From assembly GCA_016932615.1 (NCBI GenBank), contig JAFGCN010000010.1, forward strand, positions 1-63,876: a DNA stretch of 63,876 nt, read 5' to 3'. The first letter of the stretch is position 1; every line of letters starts with the position of its first letter. The stretch is from Candidatus Aenigmatarchaeota archaeon. GTDB lineage: Archaea; Aenigmatarchaeota; Aenigmatarchaeia; QMZS01. This document shows, in pieces, positions 1 to 7,858 of this stretch. Below the pieces are notes generated by a model that had not been told where the DNA came from, searched no databases, and saw only the letters and a program-made list of their open reading frames with translations. Made by a program: the position numbers and the translations under genes.

Positions 1-102
1 AAGCATGTTGCATCCACTGCCTTCGCATGCCAGAGTCAACCCTAGGGATACCTGTATCACTAGTACTAGCGCTGCCATTTCCAAAATGTTTTTGTTTTGC
101 AT
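1..102 (-). CDS. Secreted or lipid-anchored protein, N-terminal fragment
   Basis: The first 34 codons of a gene that runs off the left edge of the window. The ATG is at 102. The peptide starts with a short polar segment (MQNKNILEM), then a hydrophobic stretch (AALVLVIQVSLGLTLA), then a Cys and small residues (CEGSGC). That is the layout of a signal peptide, with LTLAC resembling a lipobox-like cleavage site. The mature protein is not visible, so no function can be given. Confidence 0.6.
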   Translation of the reverse strand, partial: MQNKNILEMAALVLVIQVSLGLTLACEGSGCNML

Positions 103-317
103 ATTTTTTTAGAGTTTTGCCAAAAGATTCGGGTTGCCCCTTTAATCTTTAGTTTCTGACTCTTGAATTTACTACACTTTGATTTTATATATTCTCTTTT
201 CAGATTGTAAGCGTAATGTAATTGTTTCGTATATTTAGGTTATTATTTTTAGATACTCATAAGATATAAACGGCTTAGAATATGCACGTATTCCTCAAAA
301 AATCCAATTGTAATGGC

Positions 318-325
318 TTTATATA
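318..325 (+). promoter_or_regulatory. TATA box of the ribbon-helix-helix gene
   Basis: TTTATATA lies 27 nt upstream of the ATG at 345. This matches the spacing seen at many genes in the window and supports a leaderless mRNA starting at 345 rather than at the upstream in-frame ATG at 282, which lies on the wrong side of the box. Confidence 0.55.
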
Positions 326-344
326 TTTTACTTATAGTTATTAT

Positions 345-554
345 ATGGAAGTAGTTCAAGTTAGGTTACCGGAGAAACTCGTAAAGAAGATAGATGAGCT
401 TGTTGCGCAGGGGTTTTACTCTTCCAGGTCCGACTTCATAAGGACAAAGATCAGGAGGGTTTTGGAAGAACAGTTGGCAAGCCAGAATCATGGCGCCCAG
501 CCGCACACCCAGCAGCGGCTTTTGAGAAGGGATGATGCTAGGGCAGGTATTTGA
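345..554 (+). CDS. Ribbon-helix-helix (CopG/NikR-like) DNA-binding protein
   Basis: A 69-residue protein. The N-terminus MEVVQVRLPEKLVKKIDEL is a ribbon-helix-helix signature: a beta strand with alternating polar residues that reads the DNA, then helix 1. A GFYSSRSDFIR turn and helix 2 follow. Such proteins bind DNA as dimers, often repressing their own gene or a toxin partner. No toxin lies next to it; argS follows 90 nt downstream. The ORF stays open upstream to an ATG at 282, but the TATA box position favours 345. The C-terminal 25 residues are polar and probably disordered. The target is unknown. Confidence 0.75.
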   Translation: MEVVQVRLPEKLVKKIDELVAQGFYSSRSDFIRTKIRRVLEEQLASQNHGAQPHTQQRLLRRDDARAGI

Positions 555-644
555 TTGCCTATGGCTTTTTGCCGTTAAAATTCCTTCTCTCTATCACTGG
601 AGAGTTGCGTAGTTCTTACCATATTTTTACTAACTTAGCTTATT

Positions 645-2309
645 ATGATTGGCTCAATAATCGATTCCCTGGTTTTGAAGCTGAAACCTGACTTTCCCGG
701 ATCCTTGAGGGAGAACTTCCAGTTTCCAGGCAAATTTGGAGACCTTTCCTGCAATATTGCCTTTGCAGCGTCCAAAGCAAGCGGGAAAAGCCCGGCCGAG
801 ATTGCAGAGGGGATTGCATCAAAGAGTTCAGGAGACCTGCCCGAGTTTGTCGAAAGAGTGGAGAGCAAGGGCGGTTACGTGAATTTTTTCCTGGATTACT
901 CTAAGCTCTTTGAATCTGTCGTTGCCCCGGAAAAGCGGGCGGCTTCCGGAGAAAAAGTGCTTGTGGAATTTTCAAACCCTAACCCGTGCAAGGCGATGCA
1001 CATAGGAAACTCCCGGACGACGCTTCTTGGGGACTCGATATGCGAGATTCTTTCAGCGTGCGGGAAAACCGCCATAAGGGCAAACTATTACAATGACCTT
1101 GGAAAGCAGTTTGCCAAAGTCCTTTTTGCGGTGCAAAAATATGGCTTTAAGGAAGGCGGCAAGCCCGACCACGAGCTTGCCCGGCTCTATGTGGAGCTTC
1201 ATAAAGACTTGAAGGAGCACCCCGAATGGGAAGGGGAAATCCAAGTGCTTTTGAACCGGCTTGAGGGAAAGGACCCCGCCCTGGAAACCGACAGAAAGTT
1301 CGTCCTCGAAAAGGCAACCCGGGGCTTTGAGGAAACTTACCGAAACCTTGGGGTGAAGTTTGACACTTACTTCTATGAAAGCGACTTTAGGGAAAAAGGG
1401 AAGGGGATGGCTAGAGACCTTGAAAAAAAAGGCCTTGCATTTGTTTCGGATGAAAGGACTCTTGTTGCAAACCTCGAAAAGTCAGGGCTTCCAAACACGG
1501 TTCTTATCAGGTCTGATGGGACGGGGCTATATATAACTTCCGACCTTGCCCTGACGGTTCACCGCTTTGAGTCACTTGGGCTTGACGAGTGCGTCTGGGT
1601 CGTTGGCTCGGAGCAGAACCTGCACTTCCAGCAGCTTTTCAAGCTGCTTGAGCTTTTGGGCTACGGTTTTGCGGACAAGTGCAGGCACATGTCTTATGGG
1701 CTTATCACACTTCAGGGCTCGAAAATGAGCTCAAGGTCTGGCGAATTCATCCTTCTTGACGAGGTTGTTGATGAAGTCATCGAGAAGGCAGGAGAAGAGG
1801 TCAGGAAAAGGCACCCCCTTCTAGAGGGGGAAAAGCTTGACGAGCTGTCGAGAAAAATCGGGATTGGCGCGCTCAAGTACGACCTTCTGAAGGTCGACAG
1901 GAACCGGGGAGTCGATTTCAACCCCGCTAAAGCAGTTCAGTTCGAGGGGAACACCGGGCCATACATTCAGTACATGGCTGTCCGGTGCGGCTCGATTCTT
2001 GCCAAAAAAAGCCCTTCCCCGGCTTTCGCAAATGAGAGGCAGTATGTCCTGGGAGAATACGAAAAAGCACTTCTCAGAAAGCTGATGGAGTTTTCCGGGG
2101 TCTGCCAGAGGGCGGCTTCGGAGCTTAAGCCAAACCTCATCTGCAATTATGCTTTTGAGCTTGCAACCACATTTTCCCAGTTTTACGAGAACTGCAAGGT
2201 AATCGGAAGCGCGGAAGAAGGATACAGGATTAAGCTTGTAGAAAAGACCAAGGCGATGCTTGAGGAGTGCCTGAAGCTTCTCAGAATCGAAGCGCCGGAG
2301 ATGATGTAA
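645..2309 (+). CDS. argS: Arginyl-tRNA synthetase
   Basis: A 554-residue class I synthetase that charges tRNA-Arg with arginine. Visible parts are an N-terminal Add1-like domain (residues 1-95), the HIGH-type motif HIGN at 119-122, the KMSKS-type motif KMSS at 360-363, and a C-terminal DALR anticodon-binding helical domain that starts around the conserved GPYIQYM stretch. Length is normal for archaeal ArgS. An AT-rich box (CCATATTTTT) about 27 nt upstream of the ATG fits a leaderless start. The gene is monocistronic; the next gene is convergent. A G5 run inside the gene (codons GAG GGG GAA) is in frame. Confidence 0.96.
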   Translation: MIGSIIDSLVLKLKPDFPGSLRENFQFPGKFGDLSCNIAFAASKASGKSPAEIAEGIASKSSGDLPEFVERVESKGGYVNFFLDYSKLFESVVAPEKRAASGEKVLVEFSNPNPCKAMHIGNSRTTLLGDSICEILSACGKTAIRANYYNDLGKQFAKVLFAVQKYGFKEGGKPDHELARLYVELHKDLKEHPEWEGEIQVLLNRLEGKDPALETDRKFVLEKATRGFEETYRNLGVKFDTYFYESDFREKGKGMARDLEKKGLAFVSDERTLVANLEKSGLPNTVLIRSDGTGLYITSDLALTVHRFESLGLDECVWVVGSEQNLHFQQLFKLLELLGYGFADKCRHMSYGLITLQGSKMSSRSGEFILLDEVVDEVIEKAGEEVRKRHPLLEGEKLDELSRKIGIGALKYDLLKVDRNRGVDFNPAKAVQFEGNTGPYIQYMAVRCGSILAKKSPSPAFANERQYVLGEYEKALLRKLMEFSGVCQRAASELKPNLICNYAFELATTFSQFYENCKVIGSAEEGYRIKLVEKTKAMLEECLKLLRIEAPEMM

Positions 2310-2335
2310 CCGGCCAGAGTGGAACTGCGCGTTTG

Positions 2336-3034
2336 CTATTCGGTATCGAATAATTTGAACGGAATCTGGTACTTATAGGTCTGAATGCTTTCCGGGTCAA
2401 TGAGACTTGGCGAACATTGAGGCAGGCGGTATTTGTCTATGGAGTCACTGCTTCTCCGAGGTATAAGGATCTCTACGACCTCCTTATCGAAATTTGAGTA
2501 TATGGAGCTACCGGGTTTTTCAATATCGGCTGTTACTAATTGAGGCTTGTAGAATCTGTCCTTTATGAGGGGCTGGATTGAAAGAGGTTGTACTTCTTCC
2601 AGACTAGGTCCTTTGAGTGGATCATAGGTTGGTTCAAGCAAACAAAGCAGATCGAGTTGTTTTAGACCCGGGGGTAATGGTTCCATCATTCTTCCTGTGT
2701 ACACATTGGCTCCCTCAAAGCAAACACCTTCCCTCAGGATATTCACTGCGTTTACTGCCTCATGTTTGAATTCGTGCGTAACTTGGTTAATCTTTTTTTG
2801 CGTCCAGGGAGCAACCTTTCTTCCTCTTGGCTTTTCTAAATCCCACCAGTAGTTGCTATGGTATCTTCTTGGAGGACTCCTTACTCCAGGCCGTATTTTT
2901 ACAGAGTACCAAATGTCCTCTTCTTTCATAATTACCCTAAGATTATAAATAGGATTTTTAGGGCACCCGTCACTTGGAAGGATATCAAAGCTTCGGGGAT
3001 CTGGACAAGATTTTGATAGATCAGAAACTGCCAC
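2336..3034 (-). CDS. Hypothetical protein
   Basis: Up to 232 residues, not recognised. Rich in Pro, Arg and aromatic residues with no membrane segment or signal peptide, so probably a soluble cytoplasmic protein. The start is uncertain. The longest form begins at a GTG (3034) without a clear TATA box. An internal ATG at 2929 (197 residues) has AT-rich boxes 20-30 nt upstream. The extra N-terminal stretch (containing PKNPIYNL) reads like coding sequence, so the longer form is listed. Convergent with argS. Confidence 0.6.
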   Translation of the reverse strand: MAVSDLSKSCPDPRSFDILPSDGCPKNPIYNLRVIMKEEDIWYSVKIRPGVRSPPRRYHSNYWWDLEKPRGRKVAPWTQKKINQVTHEFKHEAVNAVNILREGVCFEGANVYTGRMMEPLPPGLKQLDLLCLLEPTYDPLKGPSLEEVQPLSIQPLIKDRFYKPQLVTADIEKPGSSIYSNFDKEVVEILIPRRSSDSIDKYRLPQCSPSLIDPESIQTYKYQIPFKLFDTE

Positions 3035-3224
3035 CTCATAAGAGCGCTCATGGAAGTTCCCGGGAAAACAAGTGCCCTTATTTTAAAAGGGTTGGAGATT
3101 ATTTTCGTTACTGGGCCGTATTACAAAACTTGCTGCATTTATAACGGAAGCTTGAAACCGCAGATAACGCTAGATGGGGTTTAATTTCCGTCCGCTAAAA
3201 AGCAAGAGCCCCTGATTTGGAAAC

Positions 3225-3683
3225 CTATTGATTTTCGCTGGCGGAAGCGGTGTTTTCTTGTTTTCTGCCAAAAACCTTTTCCTTTATCTGGTCTCTGTAG
3301 GCATAGGCAAGCCCCAGAGTAAGAGCACCCAGGGCAAGGTATTTTGCTTCTTCTGGCATGCCAATTTCCGTAAGGAAAGCGGTTGCTTCTGCTCCATAAA
3401 TTGGGTAGACTGGAATTGGCACGCCAATTCCAAAATTTCCTTTGTGAACACCTACGCTGGCGGCCAGAAAGCCGTTTGCGCCTGCAAGGACTCCTGCGCC
3501 AAAATTCACTCCCCAGTCTTTGTATAAGTCAAGGTAAACACCGGGCCCGACATAGCCGCCAAGCTCGATAGGCCCTACACCAATCAGGCCATTATAGGAC
3601 TCCTCATTTGTTGCGCTGGCTCCGAGTCCCACCTCATCACGTCCGGAAAAAACCGGGCCAAAATCCAACCCCCACACGAGCAT
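3225..3683 (-). CDS. Hypothetical Gly-rich protein, start disturbed
   Basis: A 152-residue protein dominated by alternating Gly/Val/Ala strands (for example GVNFGAGVLAGANG and GNFGIGVPIPVYP), with a hydrophobic segment (YLALGALTLGLAYAY) before a charged C-terminus. It could be a membrane-associated or porin-like beta protein, but no family is recognised. A TATA box near 3721-3730 and an AGGTGAT ribosome-binding site point to an ATG at 3690, which is out of frame. Loss of one G from the G5 run just downstream would join that start to this ORF, giving MVNARVGLDFGPVFSG. As sequenced, translation must start at 3683. Confidence 0.6.
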   Translation of the reverse strand: MLVWGLDFGPVFSGRDEVGLGASATNEESYNGLIGVGPIELGGYVGPGVYLDLYKDWGVNFGAGVLAGANGFLAASVGVHKGNFGIGVPIPVYPIYGAEATAFLTEIGMPEEAKYLALGALTLGLAYAYRDQIKEKVFGRKQENTASASENQ

Positions 3684-3834
3684 TTACCATATTTATCACC
3701 TAAATATAGTAGTAAATGGTAGTATATATAGATTATTGTTCTACAGAATATATTTTTAAGGATAGTTTAGACCTGTCCAGATTTAGCGAAACTGAAGAAA
3801 CAATTTTTATTGTTAAGTAGTTTAGTATATTTAG

Positions 3835-4353
3835 ATGGCATCGATTTCACAAAGAAGGGTTGATGAGGTTGCTTGGAGGAGCTATTTTTCAGAGCCACTT
3901 GTCCCTCCAAAAACTTGGGAGGACCTGGCAGGTTTGGCCAAAGAGTACTGTAAGTCGGGTAGTGTCACCTGCAGCACACCTAATTGGAATTATAGGGGTG
4001 GGCTTGGGTTTTACGCAATTAGCGGCGACCTGAAGAATGGCTCCGACCCAAAGCCGATTACAATTATAGGTACGCCTCATGAGTTGGAGGTTGATTCGGG
4101 AGGATATGCCCCCGAACTTCTGATGAGCATTTCCAGAGCAGTTGGCTGCAATCCCCACACTCTAGGTTACTGGCCAATAGGAGGCACCGATATATTAAGA
4201 GATGAGCCAGAACGAGTGGTTTATGGTGCAGTGTGGGGCTGTGAATCCAGCCCTCTAAAGAAGATTCCAATGGAGCTAAGCCAAGTGCCGCAGGTTACCT
4301 TTTCGCCAGGTCTTGAATGCCTGCGTGCGGGTCATCCAAGTTTACGCAGATAG
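3835..4353 (+). CDS. Hypothetical protein
   Basis: A 172-residue soluble-looking protein with no recognised family. It contains several Cys (around residues 40-46, 102 and 132) and a GGYAPELLMSISRAVG helix. A TATA-like TTTTTATTG at about 3804-3812 lies 28 nt before the ATG, so it is probably leaderless. The next gene, in the same direction, has its own promoter, so the two are transcribed separately. Confidence 0.65.
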   Translation: MASISQRRVDEVAWRSYFSEPLVPPKTWEDLAGLAKEYCKSGSVTCSTPNWNYRGGLGFYAISGDLKNGSDPKPITIIGTPHELEVDSGGYAPELLMSISRAVGCNPHTLGYWPIGGTDILRDEPERVVYGAVWGCESSPLKKIPMELSQVPQVTFSPGLECLRAGHPSLRR

Positions 4354-4355
4354 AT

Positions 4356-4365
4356 ATTTATATAC
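4356..4365 (+). promoter_or_regulatory. TATA box pointing to ATG 4386
   Basis: ATTTATATAC sits 28 nt before an ATG at 4386, the spacing used by most genes here. That ATG opens a 26-codon frame that stops at TAG, while the long ORF lies in another frame. The box therefore marks the true start of a gene that looks frameshifted. Confidence 0.6.
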
Positions 4366-4398
4366 TTAAACTAAGTAACCCCTTTATGGACGGAACAG

Positions 4399-4788
4399 TT
4401 GAAGTCAGTGCAATACGTTCGACCAGTTCCGGGAGCCCCTTGTTCGGGGGTTGTCCCGTCTGGTAGAGAGATAATCAGTTCTAGCGAAGATCTAATATGC
4501 CCCTATTGTATATTCTATAAGGAGTTCGGCATATATAGTCAACCAGCAATAAACCAGGTAATCGGACAAGCTGGGAGCATACTTGGAGGAAATCCCAAGA
4601 TAGTCTCAATGGACAGAATTGGGCCAGGCCATTACAACATCGGGTTATCGAATGATAAGGACTCAATTGGACTCGGCGTGAACGTGTGCGACTTTAGGGA
4701 ACCTCTTCGGCCGGGCTATGACGGAAGGCCAGACCCGAAAAGCCCTCCCACAGGCATAGGTTACGACGGAAGGCCTCTAAAAAGGTAG
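4399..4788 (+). CDS. Hypothetical protein with GYDGRP repeats, start disturbed
   Basis: The open frame begins at a TTG (4399) and gives 129 residues. It has a CPYC motif near residue 34 that could bind metal or form a disulfide, and ends in two copies of GYDGRP separated by a Pro-rich linker. No family is recognised. The promoter points to an ATG at 4386 in another frame. Dropping one G from the G5 run at 4446-4450 would fuse that start to this ORF (MDGTVEVSAIRSTSSG onward). This is either a sequencing indel or a real frameshift. T-rich terminator-like tracts follow the stop. Confidence 0.5.
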   Translation: MKSVQYVRPVPGAPCSGVVPSGREIISSSEDLICPYCIFYKEFGIYSQPAINQVIGQAGSILGGNPKIVSMDRIGPGHYNIGLSNDKDSIGLGVNVCDFREPLRPGYDGRPDPKSPPTGIGYDGRPLKR

Positions 4789-4799
4789 CTTCCCGGCAA

Positions 4800-4820
4800 T
4801 TTTTTGATTTTTGATTTTTT
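4800..4820 (+). terminator. T-tract terminator
   Basis: Three T runs (T6, T5, T6) separated by GA lie 12-32 nt after the stop at 4788. Archaeal RNA polymerase terminates at such T-rich tracts without needing a hairpin. Confidence 0.5.
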
Positions 4821-4834
4821 AACCCGTTTAGAGT

Positions 4835-5047
4835 TCAGTATCTTCGCTTGTGTGGCAGGCGCATATCTTTGTTATGGGGGAGTAAGGGTTTATCTACTTC
4901 AAGCTCGGGTGGACCTAACTGGTGTGTTTCTGGCAGGTGAAGCGGGCCCTTATATTTTGGGTCAAGCTTGTTTCTATCCGGGTCCAGGTCTGGATTGAAG
5001 GGCCCTCTATGTTGCTTTTTCTTCCCTAAATAAAAATCCTCAACCAT
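4835..5047 (-). CDS. Small Pro/Lys-rich hypothetical protein
   Basis: A 70-residue basic, Pro-rich protein (starts MVEDFYLGKKKQHRG, ends RLPHKRRY), likely disordered. A TATA-like CTATTCTAG about 28 nt upstream of the ATG at 5047 supports this start over a longer frame from 5119 that would overlap fba. It lies 34 nt downstream of fba on the same strand. The opposite-strand ORF here has no such support. Function unknown. Confidence 0.5.
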   Translation of the reverse strand: MVEDFYLGKKKQHRGPFNPDLDPDRNKLDPKYKGPLHLPETHQLGPPELEVDKPLLPHNKDMRLPHKRRY

Positions 5048-5081
5048 AATTTGCTTTTTTCTGTTCTCTAGAATAGACCCC

Positions 5082-5948
5082 TTACTTCTTCCCGCCAAAC
5101 ATCGCCATTTTTGCCTCAACGGCTTTCCTGACCTCCTCGACCGCCAAAGGCATGATTATCGGGGGGGCAACTTCTCCGGCATTTATCTTCATGCTCTTTT
5201 CAACTGCGCTTCTCCAGGCAAACCGAAGCTCAGTGTTGACATTGATTTTGGTGATGCCTTCGCTTATCGCCTTTCTGATTTGCCCTGCTGGAATCCCGGA
5301 TCCGCCATGAAGTGTCAGGAAGGCGCGACCCCTTAGCTCCTTGTGTATGGCTGAGAGCCGCTTTATGTCGAGCTTTGGCATCTGGGCGCAGACGCCATGC
5401 ACATTTCCAATTGCTATTGCCAGCAGGTCAACTCCGGTTTTTTCTATAAAGCCCTTTGCTTCTTCGGGGTGGGTCATGTCCTCGGGGCGGATTTTCAGGG
5501 CTTCCTTGTGTATTTTGGATGAGCCCCCAAGGTAGCCGACTTCTCCTTCCACAATGACTCCTTTTTTGTGTGCGTATGCAACAACTTTCTTTGCGATTTT
5601 GATGTTCTCGTCCAATGGCAGCTTCGAGCCGTCAAAGTGCACCATTTCGTAGCCGGCGTCAACTGCTCCCTTTATGTACTCAAAGGACTTTCCGTGGTCC
5701 TGGTTTATAATCAGGGGGCAGCCAAGCTCTTTTTCGGCTGCAGTCTTCAGGGCATAGGAGTAATCAAGCCCCAGATACCTGCTTTCAGCTTCTGAGGTCT
5801 GGACAATGAAGGGTTGGCCGGTTTTTTTGCCGGCAGCGATAATGCCTTTGAGCTGTGAAACTTCAGAAAAATTGAATGCTCCGACTGCCACGCCCTTCTT
5901 TCTTGCCTTAAGAAAGATAGCCTTCTTTTTATTGAGTTCAGCGGACAT
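5082..5948 (-). CDS. fba: Class II fructose-bisphosphate aldolase family protein
   Basis: A 288-residue zinc-dependent ketose-bisphosphate aldolase. Family-typical residues are visible: the D84-H85 pair (NQDHG), the zinc His in GNVHG (H184) and the zinc/phosphate loop LHGGSGIP (H214), followed by KINVNTELR. It would interconvert fructose-1,6-bisphosphate with DHAP and glyceraldehyde-3-phosphate, though tagatose-type substrates cannot be excluded. Its start overlaps the end of the pfkB-type kinase by 11 nt, so the two are translated together. Most archaea use a class I-type or bifunctional aldolase/phosphatase, so a class II enzyme is notable and may be of bacterial origin. Confidence 0.88.
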   Translation of the reverse strand: MSAELNKKKAIFLKARKKGVAVGAFNFSEVSQLKGIIAAGKKTGQPFIVQTSEAESRYLGLDYSYALKTAAEKELGCPLIINQDHGKSFEYIKGAVDAGYEMVHFDGSKLPLDENIKIAKKVVAYAHKKGVIVEGEVGYLGGSSKIHKEALKIRPEDMTHPEEAKGFIEKTGVDLLAIAIGNVHGVCAQMPKLDIKRLSAIHKELRGRAFLTLHGGSGIPAGQIRKAISEGITKINVNTELRFAWRSAVEKSMKINAGEVAPPIIMPLAVEEVRKAVEAKMAMFGGKK

Positions 5949-6912
5949 AGTTATACTTTGCGTTTTTCATATATTTGATAGCTTCTTTCTCTGTAGGAAG
6001 GTCGGTGCTTGCCCCAGGAGTCAAAATGTTCAGCGCCGCAACTGCGCCCGCAAACCTGACCGCTTCGAGCGTGTTAAATCCCCTGGCCTTTGCATGAACA
6101 AAGCCAGCGGTGAAGCTGTCCCCTCCCCCGGTGGTGTCCACAACTTTCACCTTGAAGGCAGGCACGTGAAAGGCCGCTTCCTCATCATAGACAATGCAGC
6201 CCCTTACATCAAGCGTGACAATTATCGTCTTTGCCCCGTAGGACTTTAGCTTTTCAAGGGCGGCCTGCGGGCTGTTGCAGCCAGTAATCTTCTGTGCTTC
6301 CTTTCCGTTCATTATAATCACCTGGCTCTTTTTCATGACGTATTTCAGGGCTTCCGGCTGATGGTTTACCATGCTGATGCTTGGGTTTGCGACTATCTCT
6401 ATTTTTCTTTTTTGCGCCTCGTCCACGAGCCGCTTGGTGATGCGAACATTCTCCGGGCTTATCATGCTTGTAATCACAACTGTTCCGATTCCATTTAGTA
6501 TTTTTGAGTTTAGCTTTTCCTCACCCAAATAATCATTTGCGCCTCTGTAGGTAAGAATTGTCTTTTCGCCCTCGTGTATGAGGACAACGGACATCCCGGT
6601 CATGTCCTTTACCTTGGAAACGTATTTTGTGTCTACATTGTAGGTCTTGAGGTTTTGAATTGCCATTTCTCCATACGGCTCATCTCCGATGCAGGCAAGA
6701 ATGTAGGTCTTGCTGCCCAAGGACGAAGCGTTTGCGGCGACATTATGGGCAGAGCCCCCGATGTCAAAAGTAAACTCCTCGACCTGAAGCTTGGAGTCAA
6801 AAGGAAAGCAAAGGTTTCCGTTAACGACCCGGAACTGGTCCGGGGAATGCATGATGAGGTCAACAATAACTCCCCCCACGGCTAAAATTCCCTTCCCCTT
6901 TGGGGCTGGCAT
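5938..6912 (-). CDS. PfkB-family sugar kinase
   Basis: A 324-residue ribokinase/PfkB-fold kinase. The N-terminal GGSAHNVAANASSLG substrate-binding motif and the C-terminal DTTGGGDSFTAGF motif near residue 260 (anion hole and catalytic Asp) are intact. It transfers phosphate from ATP to a sugar or nucleoside. Its position directly before a class II aldolase suggests a fructose-6-phosphate or fructose-1-phosphate type kinase feeding upper glycolysis, which is inference. It starts the pfkB-fba-small gene transcription unit, with an AT-rich box about 25 nt upstream of the ATG. Confidence 0.88.
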   Translation of the reverse strand: MPAPKGKGILAVGGVIVDLIMHSPDQFRVVNGNLCFPFDSKLQVEEFTFDIGGSAHNVAANASSLGSKTYILACIGDEPYGEMAIQNLKTYNVDTKYVSKVKDMTGMSVVLIHEGEKTILTYRGANDYLGEEKLNSKILNGIGTVVITSMISPENVRITKRLVDEAQKRKIEIVANPSISMVNHQPEALKYVMKKSQVIIMNGKEAQKITGCNSPQAALEKLKSYGAKTIIVTLDVRGCIVYDEEAAFHVPAFKVKVVDTTGGGDSFTAGFVHAKARGFNTLEAVRFAGAVAALNILTPGASTDLPTEKEAIKYMKNAKYNYVR

Positions 6913-6936
6913 AATAGGACTAGTATGCTTTTTAAG

Positions 6937-7362
6937 CTATATTTTTTGCTTGTCAAGCCGGGACAAGACAATCCCTCCCGCCAGATACTGGGCAAGAACG
7001 CTTACAGTCCAGCTCAAAACCAGGGCTGATGAGACATTGAATGTGCTTAGTGTCATAAGCATTCCCGGGATGCCGAATATTGCCCAGATGGCAAGGCCAA
7101 ACTTTGCGCCTTTCTTCAGAGTACTTTTGCCTTTGATAAAGCCCCTGCCGTAATTCCAGACAAAGGCGAGTAGAAAGCCCATGAGAAGGGGGTGCAGGTA
7201 CATGTAGTACATTGCGGGGTCTGACAAAGGCCTGAAAATGGCTTCGTTTTGGTATTCCAGAGCGAGTTCCGGAAAAGCTGCCGAACTGATAAAGCCGAAC
7301 GCCATCATAACCGCAAACATCGAGATTCCCGCAAGAATTCCCTGAACAAGGAAGCTCCTCAT
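6937..7362 (-). CDS. Four-helix membrane protein
   Basis: A 141-residue protein with four predicted transmembrane helices (about residues 5-30, 55-72, 88-105 and 112-135) and a short charged loop RGFIKGKSTLKKG on the positive side. This layout resembles small DUF1761-like membrane proteins, but I do not recognise a specific family. Same strand as pfkB, 24 nt upstream of it. Function unknown. Confidence 0.7.
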   Translation of the reverse strand: MRSFLVQGILAGISMFAVMMAFGFISSAAFPELALEYQNEAIFRPLSDPAMYYMYLHPLLMGFLLAFVWNYGRGFIKGKSTLKKGAKFGLAIWAIFGIPGMLMTLSTFNVSSALVLSWTVSVLAQYLAGGIVLSRLDKQKI

Positions 7363-7383
7363 AAGCTCTTTTGTTTTGCTAGC

Positions 7384-7392
7384 AATATATAC
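7384..7392 (+). promoter_or_regulatory. TATA box of first tandem membrane gene
   Basis: AATATATAC starts 28 nt before the ATG at 7412. The same 9-mer starts 28 nt before the paralogous gene at 7859, so promoter and gene appear to have been duplicated together. Confidence 0.65.
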
Positions 7393-7411
7393 AATACCTT
7401 CGTTCTAGATT

Positions 7412-7771
7412 ATGGGGTCGGGCATGGTTTTTTTCATTTCAGTAATTTCACTTGTGGCTCTGATGGGTTTTGCTACGGTGGTTCTCAAGTGGGGCAGGAA
7501 ATCGAGGCCGGACTACCATACTCTTTTTCTTGTAGGCCTCCTGTGGATTCCCCTGGGCATGGCTGCTTCTGACCTGCTCCTGACCCTCCTGGGAGTGGTT
7601 CTTATAGGAATAGGCGCCTCAAAGAGAAGCCAGTGGATTTACATTCCAAAAAAGGGAAAGCGGCTAACTGCCGAGGAGAAGAGGGAGATTTTCTATGCAC
7701 GGCTGATTGTGCTGGCTATGGCTATTATCGGCATCGCGTCTTTCTATCTTTTTGAGTGGGGCCTGATTTGA
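7412..7771 (+). CDS. Small membrane protein, tandem paralogue 1
   Basis: A 119-residue protein with three to four hydrophobic helices and a central cytoplasmic loop rich in Lys/Glu (KKGKRLTAEEKREI). It shares its layout with the next gene: an RPDYHTLF-like motif after helix 1, helix 2 ending in GxxLxxxG, then W, a basic loop and a final helix ending near the C-terminus. The two are tandem duplicates. Leaderless start at ATG 7412. Function unknown. Confidence 0.7.
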   Translation: MGSGMVFFISVISLVALMGFATVVLKWGRKSRPDYHTLFLVGLLWIPLGMAASDLLLTLLGVVLIGIGASKRSQWIYIPKKGKRLTAEEKREIFYARLIVLAMAIIGIASFYLFEWGLI

Positions 7772-7830
7772 TTTGTTGCCGTTCTGGATTTGCCTTCTGC
7801 TGGCTTGTAAGTTCTCCGCCAATAATCTGC

Positions 7831-7839
7831 AATATATAC
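7831..7839 (+). promoter_or_regulatory. TATA box of second tandem membrane gene
   Basis: AATATATAC, identical to the box of the preceding paralogue and at the same 28-nt distance from its ATG (7859). Confidence 0.65.
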
Positions 7840-7858
7840 CCCGCGAAGCCATACAGTT

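Noticed and set aside
1810-1840. Idea that all G5 runs in this assembly carry an extra G
   Set aside because: The G5 run in argS is in frame within an intact, conserved protein, so there is no blanket homopolymer error.
4804-4998. Plus-strand 64-residue ORF
   Set aside because: It lies in the T-rich terminator and antisense to a minus-strand gene that has a correctly spaced TATA-like box.
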